Below the pieces are notes generated by a model. That model was not told the DNA's origin. It did no database searches and saw only the letters and a list, made by a program, of their open reading frames with translations. From assembly GCA_964563925.1 (NCBI GenBank), contig CAZLZD010000059.1, positions 1-25,439 on the forward strand: 25,439 bases of DNA, written 5' to 3'. The DNA comes from JAUILA01 sp964563925. GTDB taxonomy: Bacteria > Bacteroidota > Bacteroidia > Cytophagales > Cyclobacteriaceae. Shown in pieces: positions 8,128-15,247 of the stretch. The position numbers were made by a program, and so were the translations under genes. Within the stretch, counting starts at the first letter, position 1; each line of letters opens with the position of its first letter.

Positions 8128-8176
8128 TAGGTACCGGGTCGATTCCGGTATTCACCGGAATTTCCCGGCATGACAA
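8128..8176. repeat. Palindromic intergenic repeat, copy 3
   Basis: Starts with the same TAGGTACCGGGT as copy 1. The inner stem is ATTCCGGT (8142-8149), loop ATTC, ACCGGAAT (8154-8161), enclosed by CCGGG (8134-8138) and CCCGG (8164-8168). Two inner base pairs differ from copy 1 by paired changes that keep the stem. It is followed by tandem ATGACxxT words up to 8202, which reach almost to the ferritin stop codon. Confidence 0.8.
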
Positions 8177-8208
8177 TAGGGATGACGCTAGGCATGACGA
8201 TCGCTACG

Positions 8209-8736
8209 TCACCCTTCATCATACTCGATACCGAGTATGCGTTCTTCAAACATTCCGAGTGCGATCTTGTCCTCGCCGAGTACATCAAAGAGTTCGAGGG
8301 CCCTGCGGGCTACATATTCTTCCTCAATCTGCTCCATAACGAACCATCGCAGGAATTCTTCCGTGGCCACGTCATTGTATTTCCGGCAAGCCTGAACCAT
8401 CTCGTGAATCGAATCACTCACGGCAATTTCGTGCTCCAGCGCTTTCTCAAACACTTCACGCAAACTGCCAAAGTCATGCTCGCTTTCTCCCACGGTAGGG
8501 GAAATGGCATCACACTCCATGTCACAGAGGTAGTGAAACAGTTTGAGCTTGTGTTTACGTTCCTCGTCTGATTGGTTAAAGAAAAATTCAGCGCTGTTGT
8601 CATAACCACGCACATCGCACCAGGCCGCCATGGCCAGGTAGGACGCCGAGGAATGCGCCTCCATCTTGATCTGCCTGTTAATAAGATCAACTATTTCTTC
8701 TTTCAGGACACGCTGTCTTCTGAGTAAATCTTTCAT
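8209..8736 (-). CDS. Ferritin-like iron-storage protein
   Basis: A 175-residue non-haem ferritin of normal length, a four-helix bundle with no signal peptide, so cytosolic. Ferroxidase-centre ligands can be placed: Glu26 in IKMEAHSSASYL, Glu59 and His62 in DEERKHK, Glu101 or Glu103 in ALEHEI, and Gln136 in WFVMEQIEEE. It oxidises Fe(II) and stores the mineral in the 24-mer. It is the last gene of an apparent three-gene minus-strand operon, starting 16 bases after the DUF6686-like gene, behind the palindrome and promoter at 9288-9329. Its 3' end meets the palindromic repeats that separate it from the convergent GMC operon. Confidence 0.93.
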   Translation of the reverse strand: MKDLLRRQRVLKEEIVDLINRQIKMEAHSSASYLAMAAWCDVRGYDNSAEFFFNQSDEERKHKLKLFHYLCDMECDAISPTVGESEHDFGSLREVFEKALEHEIAVSDSIHEMVQACRKYNDVATEEFLRWFVMEQIEEEYVARRALELFDVLGEDKIALGMFEERILGIEYDEG

Positions 8737-8752
8737 GTTGGTGTAATTCTGT

Positions 8753-9088
8753 TTAAAAGTTGAATACGTTCTTGCGCAACACTTTTTGAATCGATGAATT
8801 CAATGCTAATATATCAAAGGTCCCGTTAAGAAGCTCTCTAAATTGCAGGATCTGCCTGAGGTTTAGCATCATAAAACGGTCACAATGAGGTAAACGGACG
8901 ATCTCATAATCAGGGGCAGCCGGGTCCAGTAATTCCATGATATCCAGTGCCATGATCTTCCTGCGGAATGCATACAGATCACACAGCGTAAATGAAATAC
9001 GCTCCTGTTCGTAGGTGAGTACAAAGCCCTCCGTTTTGCCGCACTGGGCTATAGAGGCGCTGTCGGTGCTAAAAATCTCTTCCTGCAT
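8753..9088 (-). CDS. Small DUF6686-like protein in ferritin operon, 111 aa
   Basis: A 111-residue soluble protein without signal peptide or membrane helix. The pattern of an N-terminal cysteine with a beta-rich start (CGKTEGFVLTYEQERISFTL), a helix with FRRKI near residue 42, then LPHCDRFMMLNLRQILQFRELL and a C-terminal helix, reminds me of DUF6686, a family of small proteins I associate with Bacteroidota; this is recall without a search. Cysteines at 16, 36 and 69 could bind metal, but no classic CxxC is present. It overlaps the upstream Cys/Lys-rich gene by 20 bases and lies 16 bases before ferritin, so the three are probably co-transcribed and a role in iron handling is inferred from that. 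Confidence 0.75.
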   Translation of the reverse strand: MQEEIFSTDSASIAQCGKTEGFVLTYEQERISFTLCDLYAFRRKIMALDIMELLDPAAPDYEIVRLPHCDRFMMLNLRQILQFRELLNGTFDILALNSSIQKVLRKNVFNF

Positions 9089-9266
9089 TTTTACAAATTG
9101 CGTGTAAAGTCGGACAACCTCCGCAATATTTCCCTTTTTTCTTCAGGTACTTCTGGCAACACTTATTCTTCAGCTTCTTCCGTCCCTTCTTGCCCGCTGC
9201 ATGGGCCTGGTACAATTTCGATACCGGTAAAGTGCTTGTATTGCTGATTATCCGTTCATTATTCAT
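9069..9266 (-). CDS. Small Cys/Lys-rich protein, first gene of ferritin operon, 65 aa
   Basis: A 65-residue highly basic protein. After an unremarkable N-terminus, residues 25-58 hold about a dozen Lys/Arg and five cysteines: Cys36-Cys37, then Cys48 and Cys51 in KGKYCGGCP, and Cys58. The CC-x10-C-x2-C spacing suggests a metal-binding knuckle or redox motif on a cationic tail. No signal peptide or helix is evident. It is translated from the ATG at 9266, about 20 bases after a good -7 box, and overlaps the next gene by 20 bases, which supports a real gene and coupled translation. Function is unknown; iron delivery, iron sensing or nucleic-acid binding would each fit, and none is shown. Confidence 0.7.
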   Translation of the reverse strand: MNNERIISNTSTLPVSKLYQAHAAGKKGRKKLKNKCCQKYLKKKGKYCGGCPTLHAICKNAGRDF

Positions 9267-9287
9267 TCAGTGCACAAATTACAGCTT

Positions 9288-9295
9288 CAAATATA
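9288..9295 (-). promoter_or_regulatory. Candidate -7 box of the ferritin operon promoter
   Basis: On the minus strand this reads TATATTTG, an exact match to the Bacteroidota -7 consensus TAnnTTTG. It is 21 bases before the ATG at 9266, giving a short leader. No clean TTTG -33 box is visible at the right distance; that region is occupied by the palindrome at 9311-9329. Confidence 0.55.
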
Positions 9296-9310
9296 CACAG
9301 TAACATGACT

Positions 9311-9329
9311 ATTTAGACTAATTCTAAAT
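9311..9329. promoter_or_regulatory. 7-5-7 palindrome overlapping the promoter, likely metalloregulator operator
   Basis: ATTTAGA-CTAAT-TCTAAAT has perfect seven-base arms. It lies 15 bases upstream of the -7 box at 9288-9295, covering the -33 region, where a bound repressor would block RNA polymerase. The AT-rich 19-base form is like DtxR/IdeR- and Fur-type boxes, and the downstream gene set ends in ferritin. The regulator itself is not in the window. Confidence 0.6.
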
Positions 9330-9584
9330 GATTTTTGTCAGTTTTTTTCTTTTCAATCCTGTACGGGTCTTTTCCTTGTCAGTCAATCTTTATGAAAACC
9401 AGGTCTTATGTGAGGGGATAAAGATTTTTTGAAAAGTATATAGCCACAGTATACAAGGGGTGGATTATTACAAATACGCCATTGTAACAGTTTACTATTC
9501 ATTTTTCTGTCCGTTATTAATTTGATAAATTGTTTGAGGTTCCGGCTCAGGGGGAATGTGCGAATGGGATGATTTTTGTCAAAA

Positions 9585-11216
9585 ATGACTTCATACAATT
9601 CGATCGAATCAGGCCGAAAAGCTTTCCGCGAAGAACGCTGGAATGACGCTTTCCTGTGCCTGTCCGATACAGATTCCGACGCGTTAGACGCCGGTGACCT
9701 CCTCATGCTGGCTGTATCCGCCTACCTTACCGGTCATTTCAATGAAAGTACCGGTGCATGGACTTCCGCACACACGGCTTACCTGAATGAAGGCAATTAT
9801 GCCAGGGCGGTATATTGTGCCTTCTGGCTCGGCTTCGGGCTCGTGATCAATGGGGAGTCTGCACGTGGTGGTGCCTGGTTCGGCAGGGCGCATGAGCTGG
9901 TGGAAACACATTCTCCGGACGGACCTGAAAAAGGCTATCTGCTGATTCCGCCTGCCCTCCGGGCGTTGTCTGTTCAAGATCCTGAATCAGCGTATACGTA
10001 TTTCAGAAAAGCCGGAGAATTGGGCCTCCGGTACAGGGATGAAGATTTAATCGCCCTTTCCAAACTGGGGACCGGTCAGGCCCTGGTTCGGCTTTACAAG
10101 ACAGAAGAAGGACTGGCCTTACTGGATGCGGCGATGGTTGCGGTGGATTCCGGACAGCTATCGCCCATTACGATGGGGATCATTTATTGCGCGGTTATTG
10201 AAACGTGCATGGAGGTATTCGAACTCAACAGGGCGCAGGAATGGACCAACGTACTGAGTCACTGGTGTGAATCCCATCCCAGCCTGGTGCCTTTCCGGGG
10301 ACAATGCCTTACCCGACGTTCGGAGATCATGCTGCTTCATGGCAGGTGGGACAAGGCCATGGCTGAAATTAGGCTGGCCCTTAAGCAATGGTCAGAGCCA
10401 CCCGGTCAACCCGCAGCCGGGGCGTCATACTATCAGCTGGGAAATCTTTACAGGTTACTCGGAGAATTTGACAATGCGGAAAAGGCCTATTCCTCTGCCG
10501 GTCAATACGGCAGGGACCCTCAACCGGGGCTGGCTCTGCTATGGTTAGAGCAAGGACAATTATCAAGGGCCTGTTCGGCGATCAAACGGGCTTTATCTGA
10601 AACCAGACAAATCACGGAACGATATGCCTGTCTTTTCGCCTGCCTGGAGATTATGCTGGCTGCCGACCACAAAGAAGATGCAGCAGAGATTCTTACTGAT
10701 TTGCTGGATAAAGCAACGAACCAGGATGTTCCTTTCTTGCATGCGCTTGCAGCCCAGTCGCAGGGAAATATGGAGGTAAGTGAGGGAGAATATGACAGTG
10801 CCCTCCAAAAACTGAGGGAAGCCCGTCTGTTGTGGGACCAGCTCAATATTCCTTACCGGTCTGCCCGAACACGGATCCTTATGGGACAGGCATATAATGG
10901 GGCAGGGGATCCAGAAGCCGCCAGGATGGAGTTTGAAGCCGCGAGGTCTGTTTTCTCAAAACTCGGCGCCATACCCGATCTGAAACGGGCTGAGAATTTT
11001 CTAAGGAAAACGTCGGATCGTGCAACCGTACTTACAGCGAGGGAGAAGGAGGTACTTCAGCTGATTGCGGAAGGAAAAGCAAATAAGCAGATTGCCAGTG
11101 ATTTGTTTATCAGTAAACGTACCGTTGAGCGCCATGTAAGCAATATTTTTTGTAAGCTCAATGTATCCTCGCGGACCGCCGCTGCCGCACAGGCAATCCG
11201 CCATCGGCTTATCTGA
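9585..11216 (+). CDS. TPR-containing LuxR-family transcriptional regulator
   Basis: A 543-residue protein when started at the ATG at 9585; a TTG three codons earlier is in frame and less likely. Residues up to about 465 are helical repeats of TPR type, for example YYQLGNLYRLLGEFDNAEKAY and TRILMGQAYNGAGDPEAAR. The C-terminal 65 residues are a LuxR/GerE helix-turn-helix: LTAREKEVLQLIAEG, KQIASDLFISKRTVERHV, then FCKLNVSSRTAA. There is no receiver, no membrane helix and no ATPase domain, so it resembles a MalT-type regulator lacking its N-terminal NTPase module. The TPR solenoid probably binds a protein or small ligand. The amidohydrolase gene starts 128 bases downstream, with a 20-base palindrome at 11226 between them as a candidate target site. 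Confidence 0.9.
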   Translation: MTSYNSIESGRKAFREERWNDAFLCLSDTDSDALDAGDLLMLAVSAYLTGHFNESTGAWTSAHTAYLNEGNYARAVYCAFWLGFGLVINGESARGGAWFGRAHELVETHSPDGPEKGYLLIPPALRALSVQDPESAYTYFRKAGELGLRYRDEDLIALSKLGTGQALVRLYKTEEGLALLDAAMVAVDSGQLSPITMGIIYCAVIETCMEVFELNRAQEWTNVLSHWCESHPSLVPFRGQCLTRRSEIMLLHGRWDKAMAEIRLALKQWSEPPGQPAAGASYYQLGNLYRLLGEFDNAEKAYSSAGQYGRDPQPGLALLWLEQGQLSRACSAIKRALSETRQITERYACLFACLEIMLAADHKEDAAEILTDLLDKATNQDVPFLHALAAQSQGNMEVSEGEYDSALQKLREARLLWDQLNIPYRSARTRILMGQAYNGAGDPEAARMEFEAARSVFSKLGAIPDLKRAENFLRKTSDRATVLTAREKEVLQLIAEGKANKQIASDLFISKRTVERHVSNIFCKLNVSSRTAAAAQAIRHRLI

Positions 11217-11225
11217 CACCCGGCA

Positions 11226-11245
11226 TATGGGTAATAATACCCATA
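11226..11245. promoter_or_regulatory. Palindrome TATGGGTA-ATAA-TACCCATA, candidate operator
   Basis: Perfect eight-base arms with a four-base centre, ten bases after the stop of the LuxR-type regulator and about 98 bases upstream of the amidohydrolase ATG. A further GGGTA half-site lies at 11264-11268. The absence of a U-tract after it argues against an intrinsic terminator. The size and symmetry fit a LuxR-type dimer site, which makes it a candidate target of the regulator just upstream. Confidence 0.4.
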
Positions 11246-11343
11246 ACGACTGGCTCCATAATTGGGTATTCACACTGATGCGCGGGACTTGTTCACTTTC
11301 TATTTTTAGGTAGATAACAAATCTTCCATCAAAGCGAAACGAA

Positions 11344-12258
11344 ATGAAATTATTTCCATTACTTCTGAGTCTGCCACTTATCCTGTTATTTTCGGAAGGA
11401 TACGGGCAGAACCCGGCCCCCGTAATCGATATGCATCTCCATGCCGACCTTCCTCCGGGTGAGGTGCATGCGGGAGAAGGCGGTCCATGCCGTCCTGAAC
11501 CCTGTGAAATGAAAGGTTCGGCAACAGCATCCCACCAGGAAACGCTGGAACAGACACTGGCAATCATGGACCGGAATAATATTGTAAAGGCTTTTTTAAG
11601 CGGACTCGACCCTGAGGTAATGAAAAAATGGGTGGAAGCCGCACCGGACCGGTTTATCGTATCTCCTTTCATCTTCAAACCAGGGATGCCCGGTCCGGAA
11701 GAATTAAAGAAGGCCTATGAAGCCAATCAGTTCCAGGGGATGGGGGAAATTGCCACCCAGCTGGCCGGAGTGGCTCCCAACGATCCTGCGCTGGAACCTT
11801 ATTTTGCGCTGGCCGAAGAACGGGACCTCCCTGTACTGATTCATACCGAGGGAATAGGACCCTATCTGCCCACATTTCGTACCTCGGCCGGAAAGCCCCT
11901 TCTCCTTGAAGACGTGCTCATCAAACACCCTGACCTGAGAATTTTTGTGGAAAATACCGGCTATCCGTTCCTTGACGATATGGTCGCACTCATGTCGCAG
12001 TACCCCCAGCTATACGGTGATTTGTCCACCATCACCTGGGTCATTCCAAGAACCGCCTTTCATGATTACCTCAAGGCGTTGATGCGCGCCGGACTCGGTA
12101 AACGCCTTATGTTCGGTTCCGATCAAATGCGCTGGCCGGAAATGATTGAAGCCGGTTTGGATGCAATTAAGTCTGCCGACTTCCTTACCGAGGAAGAAAA
12201 ACGTGACATACTGTATAATAATGCAGCGGCTTTTCTCCGCCTTGAACAACCTAACTGA
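11344..12258 (+). CDS. Exported metal-dependent amidohydrolase (TIM-barrel, amidohydrolase-2 type)
   Basis: A 304-residue protein with a signal peptide at 1-21 (hydrophobic core, then EGYGQ). The amidohydrolase-2 fold is shown by the metal-binding DMHLH (29-33; His31, His33), His167 in PVLIHTEG and Asp260 in LMFGSDQMRWPE, followed by the C-terminal LYNNAAAFLRL helix common in this family. Members hydrolyse or decarboxylate small ring or amide compounds, and exported forms are frequent in Bacteroidota with unassigned substrates. An insertion with two cysteines (PCRPEPCE, about 48-55) follows the HxH motif. It is co-directional with the TPR-LuxR regulator upstream and the TlpA-type gene downstream (123 bases), each with a palindrome before it, so separate promoters are more likely than one operon. 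Confidence 0.88.
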   Translation: MKLFPLLLSLPLILLFSEGYGQNPAPVIDMHLHADLPPGEVHAGEGGPCRPEPCEMKGSATASHQETLEQTLAIMDRNNIVKAFLSGLDPEVMKKWVEAAPDRFIVSPFIFKPGMPGPEELKKAYEANQFQGMGEIATQLAGVAPNDPALEPYFALAEERDLPVLIHTEGIGPYLPTFRTSAGKPLLLEDVLIKHPDLRIFVENTGYPFLDDMVALMSQYPQLYGDLSTITWVIPRTAFHDYLKALMRAGLGKRLMFGSDQMRWPEMIEAGLDAIKSADFLTEEEKRDILYNNAAAFLRLEQPN

Positions 12259-12320
12259 ATGCATCGATACCTGGACGAGTATCCGCCTGAAATTCAAACG
12301 ATAAGAATTAGGTTGTCTGC

Positions 12321-12350
12321 ATTAAATTTAATCAACTAAGGATTTAGTTG
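12321..12350. promoter_or_regulatory. Two adjacent palindromes upstream of the TlpA-type gene
   Basis: ATTAAATTTAAT (12321-12332) is a perfect 12-base palindrome. It is directly followed by CAACTAA-GGAT-TTAGTTG (12333-12350), with perfect seven-base arms. They sit 32-61 bases before the ATG at 12382, where an operator would be expected; no regulator can be assigned. Confidence 0.35.
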
Positions 12351-12381
12351 GTAATATGATACGGATCGTGTTACTTTGAGC

Positions 12382-13824
12382 ATGGTCATTTCTCAACTAT
12401 CCTGGATTCTATCCGGACTCGCTGTACTTTATATAAACTCTCCCTCCATTGAAACGCCGTTGCCAAACTATGAGCCTGAGGGAAGGGCAACGCTCGTTAT
12501 CGTGAATCAATCGGCTGATGAGCTGTCGGTCGGACTGGAACACTGGGTGATGGTTCCATTTGGTGTACATGAGGAAAACAGTGAGATTGAAAGGGGAGAG
12601 AAGAAATCGATCCGTGTTCCCGTACAAGGACTCACCGAATACAATGTCGTACTAAATGGTCAGTCCCAGGCGATACTGGCCAGGCCCGGAACTGTTGACA
12701 CGCTGTACTATTATAGTGCAAATGGGGCAACGGATATTTTATTTGCCGGTCCTATGAAGGAATTGAACCTTTATGTACACCAGAGAGACCTGCATTTCGG
12801 TCCGAAAGACGGACTTTACAGGCCTCGCGCCCATGCGACTCAGCAAGCGAAGAATGTCGCTGAACTGTTTGCCTTCAATGACTCCATCCACGCTGTTTAC
12901 ACCGGCTACCTGGAATCCATCGATAACCTGCCCGGCTGGTACCGGGATTTTGAAAGAAGGCGCCTCTATTATATTAATGAAGGCTTTAAACTGAATAGTG
13001 TTTTTTACCGAAATGCCTTGCTCGGAAAAGCAGACAAATTGCCACAAGGGTATTTGCAGCGGCTGGAATCCTCCGGGCAGATTCAGGCTTCGGATATGCT
13101 GGGTGAAATCAAATACCTGCAATTCCTGACCGATTATCTGCACCTGCTCGGTGATCCTGACAGGATTTACGACAGACCTGATTCTCCGGAAGGGTGGAAG
13201 GACCGGTTTGTGTACTTTGATTCTATTGCGAAGGCAAATCTGGATGGAATGGTGCAGGATGTGTACCTGGCCCATACGTTTAGCAAAAGGCTTGAAAGCC
13301 ATGCCTATATTTTTGAGGGAGAATGGCTTACGGCCATCAATGACACCCAGCTCCGTACCCTGATATCCGAAGAGGCAAACAAGGAAAGATTGCCAGCCGG
13401 CAGTGAGGCTCCTTACTTCTACCTTCAGACATTACCGGGAGATCACATGGAACCTGCAGACCTTGAAGGCAAAGTGGTCCTTATAAACTTCTGGGCCACC
13501 TGGTGCCGCCCCTGTATTCAGGAGTTTGCTGCAGAAAACGAACTGGTACAAGGATTCAAAAACGAGCCTGTCGTCATTGTTAACATCTGCATGGATTCGG
13601 AGGAAGAGGTTTGGCGGAATTATGTAAAAAAATACGAACTGAATACGCTGAATCTCTTTGCCAATGAAAATTGGTCAGTGAATCTTTCGAAGAAGTACTT
13701 TATAAGCAGTTTGCCCCACAGTGTCCTCATTGATCCTGAAGGGAAAATAATTACGAATAAGGCGCCACGAGCGAGTATGGGCGTGGCCGAGGAAATCAGA
13801 AAAGCCCTAACAGAATTGCGCTAG
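12382..13824 (+). CDS. Exported TlpA/ResA-type thioredoxin-domain protein
   Basis: A 480-residue protein when started at the ATG at 12382 (an in-frame TTG lies two codons earlier). A hydrophobic N-terminus of about 20 residues is probably a signal or anchor. Residues about 25-335 are a helix-rich region of unassigned fold, as in the large TlpA-like proteins of Bacteroidota. From about residue 338 a thioredoxin domain of TlpA/ResA type follows: GSEAPYFYLQTL, GKVVLINFWATWCRPC with the redox pair Cys375/Cys378, and LPHSVLIDPEGKI with the cis-proline. It probably reduces or isomerises disulfides of exported proteins. It is followed by a long AT-rich gap before the Lmo0937-type gene. Confidence 0.88.
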   Translation: MVISQLSWILSGLAVLYINSPSIETPLPNYEPEGRATLVIVNQSADELSVGLEHWVMVPFGVHEENSEIERGEKKSIRVPVQGLTEYNVVLNGQSQAILARPGTVDTLYYYSANGATDILFAGPMKELNLYVHQRDLHFGPKDGLYRPRAHATQQAKNVAELFAFNDSIHAVYTGYLESIDNLPGWYRDFERRRLYYINEGFKLNSVFYRNALLGKADKLPQGYLQRLESSGQIQASDMLGEIKYLQFLTDYLHLLGDPDRIYDRPDSPEGWKDRFVYFDSIAKANLDGMVQDVYLAHTFSKRLESHAYIFEGEWLTAINDTQLRTLISEEANKERLPAGSEAPYFYLQTLPGDHMEPADLEGKVVLINFWATWCRPCIQEFAAENELVQGFKNEPVVIVNICMDSEEEVWRNYVKKYELNTLNLFANENWSVNLSKKYFISSLPHSVLIDPEGKIITNKAPRASMGVAEEIRKALTELR

Positions 13825-13923
13825 TTCTGATTTGCACTGATAAGGGCCATTTCTCCATAAATTAGAAGTATAAATTGGGGAACTTATTCTACATTTCTTA
13901 ATTCGCCCCAGGACAAATGCACA

Positions 13924-13941
13924 TTAACTTGATATAGTTAA
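13924..13941. promoter_or_regulatory. Inverted repeat TTAACT-N6-AGTTAA upstream of the Lmo0937-type gene
   Basis: Perfect six-base arms, 60 bases before the ATG at 14001. AT-rich with TGATAT in the centre. The position suits an operator, but an arm this short can arise by chance. Confidence 0.25.
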
Positions 13942-14000
13942 GCATTTATCAGGTTGGGCACGATAATTTCATTTGACAGGACAACCAACTTGAAAATAAA

Positions 14001-14153
14001 ATGAGCAATTTATTATTTATCGTGGCAGTCATACTATTGATTGGTTGGCTGCTGGGTTTCTTTGTATTCAGCCTTGGAAGCTTTATTCATATATTGCTGG
14101 TCATTGCCATCGTCGCGATCCTGTTCCGTCTGATCAGGGGCCGATCGATATAG
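14001..14153 (+). CDS. Lmo0937-family small membrane protein, 50 aa
   Basis: An ATG at 14001 opens a 50-codon frame ending with TAG at 14151-14153. The peptide has two membrane helices (about 4-23 and 27-43) separated by a short GS turn, and a basic C-terminus RLIRGRSI. Its composition and the pattern IVAVILLIGWLLGFFVF, then HILLVIAIVAILFRLIRG, match the Lmo0937-family membrane peptides (DUF5670-like), which are widespread, often stress-associated and without known biochemical function. A strong terminator follows 16 bases after the stop, so it is its own transcription unit. No clear ribosome-binding site is seen. Confidence 0.85.
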   Translation: MSNLLFIVAVILLIGWLLGFFVFSLGSFIHILLVIAIVAILFRLIRGRSI

Positions 14154-14169
14154 GGCAGTGAGAGTAATC

Positions 14170-14202
14170 AAAGCCCGCAGATTAACTTCTGCGGGCTTTT
14201 TA
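14170..14202 (+). terminator. Intrinsic terminator of the Lmo0937-type gene
   Basis: Perfect 12-base-pair stem AAAGCCCGCAGA (14170-14181) and TCTGCGGGCTTT (14188-14199) with loop TTAACT, running into TTT. It is 16 bases downstream of the stop codon. Confidence 0.9.
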
Positions 14203-14215
14203 GTTTACCATACAC

Positions 14216-14247
14216 AAAACCTGACAGGTTTTCCTCCCGCAGGGAGG
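14216..14247 (-). terminator. Tandem hairpins, probable terminator of the 14340-15140 gene
   Basis: AAAACCT-GAC-AGGTTTT (14216-14232) is directly followed by CCTCCC-GCA-GGGAGG (14233-14247). Read on the minus strand, the first-named hairpin ends in a T-rich arm, suitable to stop transcription of the convergent minus-strand gene ending at 14340. Confidence 0.55.
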
Positions 14248-14339
14248 CATTCTCCTGCCATAACAAAATCGCAGGTTGAAATTCCGGGCTGATGTTAAAT
14301 GAATCTTTTGTGACCGGTAAAATCCGGACCAGTAATTTA

Positions 14340-15140
14340 TCAGGCCGGCATCACACGTCTGCCTGATCTGCCCCCGAATTTCCAGGCCAGCATGACCAGC
14401 AGCAAAAAGAAAATAAAAGCGAATGAAAATGCCTGGACCAGTCCGGGTGCACCCACTAAATCGGTTAACGGCTGCATATAATTTATCTCCCGGAGCCAGG
14501 AGGAAATAGAGCTGTTGAGGAAGAACATACCGGCGGCAATAAGCCAGGGCCAGCCATTCCGGATATCCTTCAGAAACATTAAAACCGCCACCCCCACGCA
14601 GATAAAGGTGCCCATAGCCGCTGCTTCTCCAAACCGGCCGAAGGTTTCCGGACCTTCAATTTTGTAGTGGGGCACAAAGCTCAGCAGACTGAAAAACAGG
14701 GCAATTCCCAGGAAGATAAGCGAACTGCTGAGCAGAAAAGATCCATGGAGTTTGGCGTTCTTCCTGAACATAAAGCCCAGGAATATGAGTATTCCGACCT
14801 CGGCCGAAGATGCCACATTCTGAATGAGGAGTGTGTCGATCGTTCCAGCCTCCGATGCCCTTTTTGCAGAATATACCGAGAGCAGGGTAAGGGTGGCTAC
14901 TATAAGCGGACCTGCCATAAAGATGGCAAGGCCGATTTTTTTGTGCTGCCGGTACTGCTTCTTGTCGATAAGTACCAGCTGGTACAGGAGTAACAACAGC
15001 CAGAGCCAGCTTGTGCCTACATGCAGGTGATGAAACCCATTGGCATGGGCATTCTCCCCAAAATATAATTCCCAAAACCCGGTGATGCTGATAAGAACAA
15101 TGATGACTAACAGAATGATTTCAGGCTTGTATGATTTCAT
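14340..15140 (-). CDS. Multi-TM hypothetical membrane protein, 266 aa
   Basis: Not recognised. The 266-residue protein has seven or so membrane helices (about 8-24, 42-59, 73-92, 108-126, 134-156, 172-192, 198-212 and 232-253). The second segment starts with HHLHVGTSWLWLLLLLYQ and is followed by a basic loop and QHKKIGLAIF. A comparable His-Trp-Gln-His-Gly arrangement occurs in the 210-residue protein at 1758-2390. His residues near helices 1-2 could bind haem or metal, but no family motif proves it. It begins 107 bases after the end of the DUF1080 gene on the same strand, so co-transcription is possible. No soluble domain is present. Confidence 0.75.
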   Translation of the reverse strand: MKSYKPEIILLVIIVLISITGFWELYFGENAHANGFHHLHVGTSWLWLLLLLYQLVLIDKKQYRQHKKIGLAIFMAGPLIVATLTLLSVYSAKRASEAGTIDTLLIQNVASSAEVGILIFLGFMFRKNAKLHGSFLLSSSLIFLGIALFFSLLSFVPHYKIEGPETFGRFGEAAAMGTFICVGVAVLMFLKDIRNGWPWLIAAGMFFLNSSISSWLREINYMQPLTDLVGAPGLVQAFSFAFIFFLLLVMLAWKFGGRSGRRVMPA

Positions 15141-15247
15141 GGATGACCGGGCTGTTTTTTTGTTGTGGAATATACCAAAATTTTGAAATATGCCTTTTTA
15201 TGGCACTCAGGTTCTTTCATTTGTGCTTACTGACCGGTCAAAATTTC

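Larger units (their letters stand above)
9267..9584. other. Intergenic region between ferritin operon and LuxR-type regulator
   Basis: A stretch of 318 bases, richer in A+T than its flanks, separating divergent genes. It contains the ferritin-operon promoter and operator at its left end. The rest (9330-9584) has T-rich runs and a TAATTTGA word upstream of the regulator start that could be a -7 element. I see no convincing small gene or RNA; a 107-codon antisense frame extends into the regulator gene and looks like a shadow. Confidence 0.6.

Noticed and set aside
7868..8202. CRISPR array or tRNA in the repeat region
   Set aside because: Units differ in spacing and stem bases, no regular spacers are present, no cas gene is nearby, and no cloverleaf can be drawn.
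11001..11678. 225-codon minus-strand frame across the regulator end and amidohydrolase start
   Set aside because: Antisense to a clear LuxR domain and to the amidohydrolase signal peptide; no recognisable domain.
12366..12381. TACTTTGA just before the TlpA-type gene as a promoter -7 box
   Set aside because: It is only three bases before the ATG, so a transcript from it would start inside the gene.
12739..13302. 187-codon minus-strand frame inside the TlpA-type gene
   Set aside because: Fully antisense to the thioredoxin-domain protein and lacking start context or domains.
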